From: Azospirillum sp. TSH100
GTDB lineage: Bacteria > Pseudomonadota > Alphaproteobacteria > Azospirillales > Azospirillaceae
Assembly: GCF_004923295.1 (NCBI RefSeq)
Contig: NZ_CP039634.1
Coordinates: forward strand, 1,578,001 to 1,642,000
Direction of reading: 5' to 3'
DNA: 64,000 bases
Shown: piece after piece, positions 9,224 through 17,206 of the stretch
How the letters are laid out: each line of letters begins with the position of its first letter
Numbering within the stretch: position 1 is the first letter of the stretch
Made by a program: the position numbers and the translations under genes
Notes under the pieces: generated by a model
Seen by the model: the letters and a program-made list of their open reading frames with translations, nothing else
Databases searched by the model: none
Told to the model about the DNA's origin: nothing

Positions 9224-10846
9224 ATGCAGCCTCTGTCCGCGCGCCCCCGTTCCCGCAGCCTGCCCCGTCTGGTGGCGACGGCCCTGCTTCCGGCCCTGCT
9301 GATGCCGCCCCTGATCCCCGGTTCCGCCATTGCCGCCGGCGCGGACGGGAGCGCCGAACAGGAACGCCCGGAGCACGGCAAATCCGAGGGCGTGAAACCG
9401 GAAGCCGGGAAGGCGGAATCGGCGAAGCAGGATGACCTCCAGGGCTTTGATCCGCAGCGCAGCGTCACCCGGCATAGTCTGCCGTTGCCGGACGGCGCGC
9501 TGGCTTACACCGCGACCGCGGAGTTCCTGCCGCTGCGTGACGGCGTGAAGGAGGAGGTGGCGGCACGCATCTTCACGGTGACCTATACCGCCGATCCGAA
9601 GACGCCGGCCGGCGGGCCGCGCCCGGTCACCTTCGTCTTCAATGGCGGGCCGGGAGCGGCGTCGGCCTACATGCATCTGGGGGCCGCCGGCCCCAAGGTC
9701 GTCGCCTTCGGTCCCGACGGTGCTCTGCCGGCGCCGCCGGCGCGGCTGGTCGACAACCCCGACAGCTGGCTGGCCTTCACCGATCTGGTCTTCATCGATC
9801 CGGTCGGCACCGGCTTCAGCCGCGCGGTGAAGCCTGACGAGACGGAAAAGCGCTTCTGGTCGGTGGAGGGCGACGCCCGGTCGATGGCGGAGATCGTCCG
9901 GCTCTGGCTGACCCGCAATGGCCGCTGGTCGTCGCCGACCTTTCTGGCCGGGGAAAGCTATGGCGGCTTCCGCATCGCCAAGATGGCGGACGAGCTGATC
10001 GAACAAGTCGGGCTTGCCGTGAACGGCCTGATCCTGGTCTCTCCCGTCGTCGATTTCGCCGCCATCGACGAGGACGGCATCCTCGGCCCGGCCTGGAAGC
10101 TGCCGTCGATGGCGGCATCCGCCGCAGCACTCGGCCGCACCGCCGGCACGCCGGAGCAGGCTGCCGAATCGGCGGAGCGTTTCGCGCTCGGCGCCTATCT
10201 GACCGGGTTGGCCGGGCTCGATTACGGCCGGCTCGACGCCGCGCAGGATGTCTTCGCCGAAGTGGCGCGCGTCACCGGCCTGCCGGTCGAGACGGTGCGG
10301 CGCCAGCGCGGGCGCGTGCCCATGGGTGTCTTCACCCGTGAGCTTCTGCGCGACCGCGGCCGGGTCCTCAGCATCTATGACGGCACCTTTACCGCGCCCG
10401 ATCCCGACCCGGGGGCGGCGCGCCTGCCCTTCGATCCTTTTTTGAAGGGAACGGTGCCGACCTATACCACCGCTTTCGCCGCCTATGCCCATGATGCGCT
10501 GGCGGTGCGGGCGGAGTCGCCGTACCGGCTGCTCAGCGACCGGGTGAACCGGAACTGGGATTGGCCGCGCATGACGGTGCCGAGCGCCGTCGATGCGTTG
10601 CAGACCGCGCTGACCCTTCAGCCGGCGCTGCGGGTGCTGATCGTCCATGGCCGCACCGACCTGATCACGCCCTATATGGCGTCGCGCTGGGTGGCGTCCC
10701 GGCTGGAACTGCCGGAGGGGGAGCGCGGCCGGGTTTCGGTGACGGTGCATCCCGGCGGCCACATGATGTACACGCGGGCGGAGGGCCGCGCCGCGCTGGC
10801 CGCCGATGCCCGCGCGCTGATCGCGGAAAGCCTTCGGGCACGCTGA
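9224..10846 (+). CDS. Secreted S10 serine carboxypeptidase, 540 aa
   Basis: An exported carboxypeptidase. A basic N-terminus and a long hydrophobic stretch ending around AIAAG form a signal peptide in the first ~38 residues. A Lys/Glu-rich linker of about 25 residues follows. The S10 domain shows the oxyanion motif FNGGPGAASAYMHLG, the nucleophile in LAGESYGGFR, the Asp in HGRTDLITPY and the His in HPGGHMMY. The reading frame is open for nearly 2 kb upstream, antisense to the chemoreceptor. The chosen ATG is the one that starts the signal peptide. Likely periplasmic, degrading peptides from the C terminus. Confidence 0.87.
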   Translation: MQPLSARPRSRSLPRLVATALLPALLMPPLIPGSAIAAGADGSAEQERPEHGKSEGVKPEAGKAESAKQDDLQGFDPQRSVTRHSLPLPDGALAYTATAEFLPLRDGVKEEVAARIFTVTYTADPKTPAGGPRPVTFVFNGGPGAASAYMHLGAAGPKVVAFGPDGALPAPPARLVDNPDSWLAFTDLVFIDPVGTGFSRAVKPDETEKRFWSVEGDARSMAEIVRLWLTRNGRWSSPTFLAGESYGGFRIAKMADELIEQVGLAVNGLILVSPVVDFAAIDEDGILGPAWKLPSMAASAAALGRTAGTPEQAAESAERFALGAYLTGLAGLDYGRLDAAQDVFAEVARVTGLPVETVRRQRGRVPMGVFTRELLRDRGRVLSIYDGTFTAPDPDPGAARLPFDPFLKGTVPTYTTAFAAYAHDALAVRAESPYRLLSDRVNRNWDWPRMTVPSAVDALQTALTLQPALRVLIVHGRTDLITPYMASRWVASRLELPEGERGRVSVTVHPGGHMMYTRAEGRAALAADARALIAESLRAR

Positions 10847-10894
10847 CCGGAGCCCGGCGGTCGCGGCCCCGGCGGTCGCGGCAACTCTGGAATC

Positions 10895-10928
10895 GGAAAG
10901 GGGCGCCCCGGCGGGGGCGCCCCTTTCC
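10895..10928. terminator. Strong hairpin between convergent S10 peptidase and flagellin genes
   Basis: Fifteen-base perfect inverted repeat (GGAAAGGGGCGCCCC and its complement) with a four-base loop GGCG. It sits 48 bases after the peptidase stop and 23 bases after the flagellin stop on the other strand. Both arms are very GC-rich with AAA/TTT near their outer ends, but there is no long T tract. It can serve both genes. Confidence 0.75.
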
Positions 10929-10951
10929 GTGTGTCGGATCGCCGTTCCCGA

Positions 10952-12817
10952 TCAGAACAGACGCAGGATCGACTGCTGCGACTGGTTGGCCAGCGAGAGG
11001 GCGATGGTGCCGAGCTGCTGGCGGGTCTGCAGCATCAGCAGGCTGGCGCCTTCCTCGTTCTGGTCGGCCAGCGTCAGCTTGCTGGCGCCTTCCGTCAGCA
11101 CGTCGCTGAACTCCTTGGTGAAGGTCTCGCGGGTCGTGATGATGTTCAGGTTGGTCGACAGCTGCTGAGACGCGGAGCGGATCGTCGCCTTGGCGTGATC
11201 CAGGCCGGCCACCGCCTTGTCGATGTCGGCGCGGTCCATCCAGTTGTTCTGGGCGGCGTCCATCTGCAGGCCCTGGCCGCTGGTCGTCAGGTTGACCGCG
11301 GTCACGGTGATCGAGTTGGTGTTGCGCTCGTTCAGCTGAACGGTCAGGTCGTTCGACGTGTTGGCGTCGGAGATCTGCTTGGTGACGATGTTGGCCGAGC
11401 AGTTGGCCGAAGCGGCCTTCTTGATCGTCTTCGCATCGATTTCCATGCGAACGGTGCCGCTGTCGAAGGTGAAGGCCTGTTCACCGCCGGTCAGCTTCCC
11501 ATCACCGCGATCGTTCATGGCGTCGCGGGTGACCTGGGCGCCGTTGGAGTTGGTGACCTGGATTTGCAGGTCGACCTTCTTCTCGATGACCGAGACACCG
11601 TTGCCCTGGTTGTTGGCCGCTTCCAGCAGACGACGGTCGACCGTGAAGGACACGATGGTGCCCGACGCGAAGCTTTCAGAGATCTTCTTGGTCAGCGCGT
11701 TGGTGGCGGCGGTCGTCACCGTCATTTCGCGCACCGCGCCGGCGGTGCTGTTGCCGGTGAGCGTGATGGTGCCGCCGCTGGCGTTGACCGAGACGGACGC
11801 GACGTCCTTGCCGACCAGGCGGCCGGTGCCGATCAGGGCGGTGCTGATCGAGTTGCGGAGATTGGTGGCGACGTTGACCGAGGCGTTCTGGCCGACGGCC
11901 ACGTCACCCTTGGTCGCCGTGTAGCTGAAGGACTGGCCTTCCACCGTGATGGTGAAGATGTCGCCTTCTTCGATCGTGCCGCCGACATTCACCGTCGACA
12001 CCTGGGCCACGCCCGTCGCGGCGGCCGTCGTCAGTTTCGCTTCGATGGTCTGGGTGTTGTCGAAGTAGGAGATCGTGCGGCTCTCGTCACCGTCCGTCAC
12101 GATGAAGTCGCGGCTGCGGCCGTTGGCGCCGCGCACCTCGATCTGGACGTCGGAGAAGCTGCCCAGCGTACCGGACATCGTGCCCGACAGCTTCAGGCCG
12201 ACGAAGCCGTGCGCGTTTTCCGTCTTGGAGATGTCGGCGGTCTTGCCTTCGATCGAGCCGTCGCCCTTGATGCGAACGGCGTAGGTGTCCGACGAGATGA
12301 CGTTGGTGACGCGGGCGTTGTCGACGCCGGTGATGGTGTTGACGGCGGCACGGGACGCGCTGGTGCTGTCCATGCTCATGCCGTTGCCGGCGATCAGGTT
12401 CTTGCCCTGATAGCCGCTGTCACCGGCCAGCTTGTCGATCTGGTCCTTCAGCGTGTTGAACTGGGCGGCCAGTGCCTTGCGGGTGGAGATGGAGGCGGCG
12501 TCGTTGCCCAGTGCGGCGTAGGCGGCGGTGGTCAGGCCCTTGGCCTGGTCGACCAGCGAGTCGATCGAGGTCAGGCCCTTGTCGGCGGCCTGGATGGTGC
12601 TGATCGACTGGCCCATCGCGTCCTTCAGCGAGGACAGGTCGCCGGCGCGCTGGTTCAGACCCTTGGCGGCGAAGAAGGAGGTGGGACCATCCAGAGCCGA
12701 ATTGATCTTGTTACCCGTCGACAGGATGTTCTGCTTCTTGTCGATCTGCGACTGCGTGCTCTGCAGCTGCAGCAGGTTGGTGCGCATCGAGGCGGTCAGG
12801 GTCACATTTCCGGCCAT
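10952..12817 (-). CDS. Flagellin, large form, 621 aa
   Basis: Filament subunit. The N-terminal D0/D1 region (MAGNVTLTASMRTNLLQLQ..., then the LSTGNKINSALDGP segment) and the C-terminal one ending QSQQSILRLF are conserved flagellin ends. Between about residues 170 and 520 is an expanded variable region rich in Thr, Ser, Gly and Val that would form outer D2/D3 domains. The start is the ATG preceded by GAAGGAGAC; 26 more in-frame codons upstream lack a ribosome site. A single Cys (AASANCSAN) is unusual for an exported flagellin. No chaperone or cap gene lies nearby, so the gene is isolated. By size and isolation it could be a lateral-type flagellin; that is inference. Confidence 0.92.
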   Translation of the reverse strand: MAGNVTLTASMRTNLLQLQSTQSQIDKKQNILSTGNKINSALDGPTSFFAAKGLNQRAGDLSSLKDAMGQSISTIQAADKGLTSIDSLVDQAKGLTTAAYAALGNDAASISTRKALAAQFNTLKDQIDKLAGDSGYQGKNLIAGNGMSMDSTSASRAAVNTITGVDNARVTNVISSDTYAVRIKGDGSIEGKTADISKTENAHGFVGLKLSGTMSGTLGSFSDVQIEVRGANGRSRDFIVTDGDESRTISYFDNTQTIEAKLTTAAATGVAQVSTVNVGGTIEEGDIFTITVEGQSFSYTATKGDVAVGQNASVNVATNLRNSISTALIGTGRLVGKDVASVSVNASGGTITLTGNSTAGAVREMTVTTAATNALTKKISESFASGTIVSFTVDRRLLEAANNQGNGVSVIEKKVDLQIQVTNSNGAQVTRDAMNDRGDGKLTGGEQAFTFDSGTVRMEIDAKTIKKAASANCSANIVTKQISDANTSNDLTVQLNERNTNSITVTAVNLTTSGQGLQMDAAQNNWMDRADIDKAVAGLDHAKATIRSASQQLSTNLNIITTRETFTKEFSDVLTEGASKLTLADQNEEGASLLMLQTRQQLGTIALSLANQSQQSILRLF

Positions 12818-13182
12818 GGTCCTAGTCTCCTTCTGAGGCTGTCCCCGCCCCTGGTCATTTGACCGGCGAGGCAACGTGCGTTTTCCTGACACCACTCTTT
12901 CAAGCGCCGTGCCAACTGCCTCGGCGTGCCATAAGTGTATGATTTTGCTGTGGAATAAAAATAGGTCGGCAAAAAGGGCAGGGGTGGGCCGATGCCCTCC
13001 GGCTCGGTCTCCGAAAAACTTTCCCGGAATCTTTTGCCGCTGACGGACGGTTCTGCCGGTATGCCGGGCGGCAAGAATCTTCCCACCACCCGGCAGGCAC
13101 GGCTATGGTCGGGCTCCAAACCACGTCCCATACATCGAACGCATGGCCTTGCACGGGCCAAAGCAGGGAAGGGAGAAGCATC
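12818..13182. other. Divergent intergenic region between flagellin and ridA (365 bp)
   Basis: Holds the candidate flagellin sigma-54 element at 12899-12915 and an AT-rich stretch at 12930-12975. The rest shows no ORF with a ribosome site and no obvious RNA gene. A plus-strand frame entering from 13105 is open into RidA but lacks RidA similarity and a ribosome site. Confidence 0.5.
12899..12915 (-). promoter_or_regulatory. Candidate sigma-54 (-24/-12) promoter of flagellin
   Basis: On the minus strand the sequence reads TTGGCACGGCGCTTGAA. It matches the YTGGCACG-N4-TTGC consensus except for A in place of C at the last core position. It lies about 80 bases upstream of the flagellin ATG, which leaves room for a 5' leader of about 70 bases. 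Confidence 0.45.
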
Positions 13183-13650
13183 ATGACCGGTCGGATCGAC
13201 GCGCGCCTGGCGGAGCTGGGCATCGAGTTGCCGCAGGCCGCCGCCCCGGTGGCCGCCTATGTGCCCTACACCCGTTCGGGCAACACCCTTTACATCTCCG
13301 GCCAGGTGACGGTCTGGAACGGCGAGCGAAAGTTCGTCGGCAAGGTCGGCCAGGACTTTACGGTCGAACAGGGCAAGGACGCTGCGCGTTTGTGCGCTCT
13401 GAACATCCTGGCCCAGGCCAAGGCCGCGCTGGGCGGCGACCTCGACCGCGTCACCCGCGTGCTGCGGCTGGGCGGCTTCGTCAACGCCGGCCCCGACTTC
13501 CACGACCATCCGCTGGTGATCAACGGCGCGTCGGAGCTGATGCGCGACGTGTTCGGCGAGGCCGGCCAGCATGCCCGCGCCGCCGTCGGCGCCCCGTCGC
13601 TGCCCGGCAACGTCGCGGTCGAGATCGACGCGATCCTGGAAGTCGCCTGA
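13183..13650 (+). CDS. RidA (YjgF/YER057c/UK114) family protein, 155 aa
   Basis: Enamine/imine deaminase family, detoxifying reactive 2-aminoacrylate-type intermediates. VPYTRSGNTLYISGQV near residue 28 and DLDRVTRVLRLGGFVN, AVGAPSLPGNVAVEIDAIL near the C terminus are family signatures. The 155-residue length and the AVGAPSLPGN variant of the usual Arg-containing motif (R-x-A-V-x-V) place it in the longer YjgF-like subgroup rather than the canonical 125-130 residue RidA. The missing catalytic Arg (GAPSLP region) makes deaminase activity uncertain. The start is the ATG after AGGGAAGGGAGAAG. It is followed 95 bases later by an acyltransferase gene on the same strand. Confidence 0.85.
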   Translation: MTGRIDARLAELGIELPQAAAPVAAYVPYTRSGNTLYISGQVTVWNGERKFVGKVGQDFTVEQGKDAARLCALNILAQAKAALGGDLDRVTRVLRLGGFVNAGPDFHDHPLVINGASELMRDVFGEAGQHARAAVGAPSLPGNVAVEIDAILEVA

Positions 13651-13745
13651 GCCAATGACGCCTGAGTGAATTGTGGCGGTGACGGCGTCTTGCTGTCCTG
13701 CGGCATGAGGCCTACCTCCTTGCCATCGTTCAAGGAGACGCATGC

Positions 13746-14909
13746 ATGCCCGACGGCAACGATGCCATCACCGTAAAGGTCCTGACCGGGATCGGCGAGG
13801 CGGACCAGCAGGGCTGGGACGCCTGCGCCGGTGCCGGCAACCCCTTTCTCTCCCACGCCTTCCTGCTGGCGCTGGAGGAGTCGGGCTCGGCAACCGGCAA
13901 ATCCGGCTGGCAGCCAAGCCATCTCGCCGCCTATGACGGGTCCGGCCGCCTGGTCGGCGCGGTGCCGGCCTATCTGAAAAGCCATTCCTACGGCGAGTAT
14001 GTGTTCGACCACGCCTGGGCCAATGCCTATGAGCGGGCGGGCGGCAGCTATTACCCCAAGCTTCAGGTGGCGGTGCCCTTCACCCCGGTGCCGGGGCCGC
14101 GCCTGCTGGTGGCGCCGGGGCCGCGCGCCGACGCGGTGGCCGATGCCCTGGTCGGCGCGCTGGAGCAGGTGGCGGAGCGTTACGGCGTCTCCTCCGCCCA
14201 TGTCACCTTTCCGGAACGCGGCGACTGGGACCGGCTGGGGCAGGCAGGCTGGCTGCGGCGGCTGGGCGTGCAGTACCACTGGCACAACCATGGCTATGAC
14301 AGCTTCGATGCGTTTCTGGAGGCGCTGAACTCCCGCAAGCGCAAGGCGATCCGCAAGGAGCGTCGGCAGGTTGCGGAGAGCGGCGTCCGCCTGCACACCC
14401 TGACCGGCGACGACCTGAAGCCGGAGCATTGGGATGCCTTCCACCGCTTCTATCTGGACACCGCCGACCGCAAATGGGGCGGCGGCTATCTCAACCGCCG
14501 TTTCTTCGACCTGCTGGGCCGGACCATGGCCGACCGGGTGGTCTTGGTTATGTGCGAGGACGGCGGGGAGTGGGTTGCCGGCGCGCTGAATCTGCTGGGC
14601 GACGATGCGCTGTACGGCCGCAACTGGGGTTCGGACGGCAGCTACCGCTTCCTGCATTTCGAGGCGTGCTATTACCGGGCGCTGGATTTCGCCATCGAAC
14701 GCGGGCTGGCGCGGGTCGAGGCCGGCGCCCAGGGTGAGCACAAGATCCAGCGCGGTTATCTGCCGGTGCCGACCTACAGCGCCCACTGGATCGCCGATCC
14801 CGGCTTCCGCCGTGCGGTGGAACGCTATCTGGAGCAGGAACGTCCGGCGGTGGAGGCGGAGATTGAAGCGCTGGACGAGGAACTGTCGCCCTATCGGCGG
14901 GAGGGCTGA
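13746..14909 (+). CDS. FemAB/DUF482 (GNAT-fold) acyltransferase-like protein, 387 aa
   Basis: The protein has the features of the PF04339 (peptidogalycan biosynthesis/FemAB_like) family: WDACAGAGNPFLSHAFLLALEES at the N terminus, HAWANAYERAGGSYYPKLQ near residue 95, SRKRKAIRKERRQV in the middle, and EAGAQGEHKIQRGYLP near the end. The family has a double GNAT fold, and its substrate has not been settled to my knowledge. It is cytoplasmic, with no signal peptide. AAGGAG lies 8 bases before the ATG. It converges with the CoA-transferase gene, with only 3 bases between. Confidence 0.83.
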   Translation: MPDGNDAITVKVLTGIGEADQQGWDACAGAGNPFLSHAFLLALEESGSATGKSGWQPSHLAAYDGSGRLVGAVPAYLKSHSYGEYVFDHAWANAYERAGGSYYPKLQVAVPFTPVPGPRLLVAPGPRADAVADALVGALEQVAERYGVSSAHVTFPERGDWDRLGQAGWLRRLGVQYHWHNHGYDSFDAFLEALNSRKRKAIRKERRQVAESGVRLHTLTGDDLKPEHWDAFHRFYLDTADRKWGGGYLNRRFFDLLGRTMADRVVLVMCEDGGEWVAGALNLLGDDALYGRNWGSDGSYRFLHFEACYYRALDFAIERGLARVEAGAQGEHKIQRGYLPVPTYSAHWIADPGFRRAVERYLEQERPAVEAEIEALDEELSPYRREG

Positions 14910-14912
14910 ACG

Positions 14913-16025
14913 TTACGCCCAGCCGGCCAGCACCGCCGCGGCGTCGCTTTCCAGCAAGGACGCGCGTGCCGGCGGCGGGGCCCCGTCGACGCGAAGGCCC
15001 ATCAGCGTCTCGACCAGTGGTTCCGGCTCCGGCGTGACGCGGACCTGTCCGCGGGCGGCGACGTGCGGATGGGCGTGGACCTCCGCCAGTTCCGGCAGAG
15101 CCTCGAAACAGCAATCGACCGGGTCGAGCAATTCCTTCCACTCTGCCTGCGTCCGGCTTGCGAACAGGGAGTCCAGTTCGGCCGTCAGTTCGGTCTGGGG
15201 CAGGGGATCCTCCTGCCGGGCGATCCAGTCGGGACGGCCCACCGCCTCGCAGAAGCCCTGCCAGAATTTGACCTCCAGCGCCGACAGGGTGATGAAGCGC
15301 TCGTCAGCGGTGCGGTAGATGCGGTAGCAGGCGGCGCCGCCCGACAGCAGCGCCTCGCCCCGCTTCGGCAGGGTACCGCGGGCCGCCGCGGTCAGGGTCA
15401 TGCCTTGCCAGCCCAGCACCGATTCCATGATCGACAGGTCGAGGAAGCAGCCCTGACCGGTCCGCTCGCGCCCCAGCAGCGCGCCCGCCACCGCCAGGGC
15501 CGTCTGCTGGGCCGAGGCGAAGTCGGCGACCGGCAGATAGCTGATGACCGGCCGTTCCGGCAGTCCGGATGCGTCCAGCCCGCCGCCGACCGCCATATAG
15601 TTCAGGTCGTGCCCGGCCCGTGTCGCATAGGGACCGTCATAGCCCCAGCCCGACAGGCTGGCATGGACCAGCCGCGGATTGATCTGTCGCAGCCGTTCGC
15701 GGCCAAGCCCGAGCTTGTCCATCACGCCCGGCCGGTAGCTTTCGATCAGCGCGTCGGCCTTCGCCAGCAGCCCTTCCAGCGCCGCGCGCCCCTCGGCCGA
15801 TTTCAGGTCGATGCGGACGACGGTCTTGCCGGCGTTCAGCAGCTTGTAGGCGGCGGTGGTGCCGTCGCTGTCGGTTGGCCCGAGCCGGCGCAACGGGTCG
15901 CCGGTCGGCGGCTCCACCTTCACCACCGTGGCGCCGAGGTCGCCGAGAAGCTGCGCCGCATAGGGGCCGGGCAGATATTGCCCAAGGTCGATGATCCGCA
16001 GTCCGGACAGGAAGGGAAGGGGCAT
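14913..16025 (-). CDS. CaiB/BaiF family CoA-transferase, 370 aa
   Basis: Class III CoA-transferase. GLRIIDLGQYLPGPYAAQLLGDLGA followed by VVKVEPPTGDPLR is the N-terminal CoA-binding signature, and ADALIESYRPGVMDKLGL and GYDGPYATRAGHDLNY follow in the usual order. Length is at the short end for the family (most are 380-400 residues), in the range of alpha-methylacyl-CoA racemase. The LNYMAVGG segment with no nearby acyl-CoA genes does not give a substrate. It starts 7 bases after the moaA stop, so the two are probably co-transcribed. Confidence 0.88.
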   Translation of the reverse strand: MPLPFLSGLRIIDLGQYLPGPYAAQLLGDLGATVVKVEPPTGDPLRRLGPTDSDGTTAAYKLLNAGKTVVRIDLKSAEGRAALEGLLAKADALIESYRPGVMDKLGLGRERLRQINPRLVHASLSGWGYDGPYATRAGHDLNYMAVGGGLDASGLPERPVISYLPVADFASAQQTALAVAGALLGRERTGQGCFLDLSIMESVLGWQGMTLTAAARGTLPKRGEALLSGGAACYRIYRTADERFITLSALEVKFWQGFCEAVGRPDWIARQEDPLPQTELTAELDSLFASRTQAEWKELLDPVDCCFEALPELAEVHAHPHVAARGQVRVTPEPEPLVETLMGLRVDGAPPPARASLLESDAAAVLAGWA

Positions 16026-16032
16026 GGCGTGG

Positions 16033-17073
16033 TCAGCCCCCGGTGACGCTCATATGCCGGCCGACGGCCGGCCCCTGGTGGCGGCGGTCGATGATGAAGT
16101 CGTGGCCCTTCGGCTTGCGGGTGATCGCCTCGCGCACCGCATCGATCAGCGGACCGTCCTCGTCGCTGACGCGCAGCGGCGTGCGCAGGTCGGCGGCGTC
16201 CTCCTGGCCCAGGCACATGTACAGCGTGCCGGTGCAGGTCAGCCGCACGCGGTTGCAGCTTTCGCAGAAATTGTGCGTCAGCGGCGTGATGAAGCCGACG
16301 CGCTGGCCGGTTTCCTCCACCCTGACATAGCGGGCGGGACCGCCGGTGCGGTGGTCGCTCTCGGTCAGGGTCCAGCGCGTCTGCAATTCGGCCTTCAGCA
16401 TGGTCAGCGGCCAATATTGGTCGAGCCGGGCGCCCTCGCCGATGTCGCCCATCGGCATCACCTCGATGAAGGTCAGGTCGAAGCCCTGCTCGCCGCACCA
16501 AGCCACCATACGGTGGATCTCGTCGTCGTTGACGCCCTTCAGCGCCACAGTGTTGATCTTGATCTTCAGCCCGGCTTCCTTGGCCGCCTGGATTCCGCCC
16601 AGGATCTTGTCCAGCTTGCCCCAGCGGGTGATGGCCTGGAACTTGTGCGGGTCGAGCGTATCGAGCGAGACGTTGATCCGTCGCACCCCGGCCTCATACA
16701 GCCCGGCGGCATGCTTGAACAGCATGGTGCCGTTGGTGGTCAGCGTCAGCTCGTCCAGGTCGCCCGATTTGATGTGGCGGCCCAGCGAGTGGATCAGCCG
16801 CATCACATCGCGCCGCACCAGCGGTTCACCGCCGGTCAGCCGCAGCTTGCGCGTGCCCAGCTTCACGAAGGCGCTGCACAGCCGGTCCAGTTCCTCCAGC
16901 GTCAGCACCTCCGCCTTCGGCAGGAAGCTCATGTCCTCCGCCATGCAGTAGACGCAGCGAAGGTCGCAGCGGTCGGTGACCGAGACGCGCAGATACTCCA
17001 CCTTGCGGCCGAACGGATCGATCAGCGGTGCGGTGGCGGCTGACGGCAAGGTTTCGGACACTGGGTTGGTCAT
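16033..17073 (-). CDS. moaA: GTP 3',8-cyclase, first step of molybdenum cofactor synthesis, 346 aa
   Basis: Radical-SAM enzyme converting GTP towards cyclic pyranopterin. The N-terminal cluster motif CDLRCVYC near residue 34, [13 protein letters not shown], and the C-terminal second-cluster motif [18 protein letters not shown] are all present. It ends in the conserved GG dipeptide. The chosen ATG gives the normal MoaA N terminus; 30 extra in-frame codons upstream do not look like MoaA. It belongs with mobA and fdhD in the Mo/W cofactor and formate dehydrogenase neighbourhood, and with the Fe-S gene immediately upstream on the same strand. Confidence 0.94.
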   Translation of the reverse strand: MTNPVSETLPSAATAPLIDPFGRKVEYLRVSVTDRCDLRCVYCMAEDMSFLPKAEVLTLEELDRLCSAFVKLGTRKLRLTGGEPLVRRDVMRLIHSLGRHIKSGDLDELTLTTNGTMLFKHAAGLYEAGVRRINVSLDTLDPHKFQAITRWGKLDKILGGIQAAKEAGLKIKINTVALKGVNDDEIHRMVAWCGEQGFDLTFIEVMPMGDIGEGARLDQYWPLTMLKAELQTRWTLTESDHRTGGPARYVRVEETGQRVGFITPLTHNFCESCNRVRLTCTGTLYMCLGQEDAADLRTPLRVSDEDGPLIDAVREAITRKPKGHDFIIDRRHQGPAVGRHMSVTGG

Positions 17074-17206
17074 CACTGGACTCCACGGGCGGCCGCTGAC
17101 AGGCCGCCACAGTATATGTTCGCCACACGCACGATGTGCAACGGTGGCGGGACCGTATTCCACATCACGGTATGCCGACTTTGACGCCGATCAAGAGGTC
17201 TCCGCG

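Noticed and set aside
10931..12862. Plus-strand 643-codon open frame across the flagellin gene
   Set aside because: A GC-rich shadow on the wrong strand. Flagellin ends are clear on the minus strand.
12922..12945. Second TGGCAC block near the flagellin promoter
   Set aside because: No TGC at the right spacing (GG-N10-GC is not met), so not called as a sigma-54 promoter.
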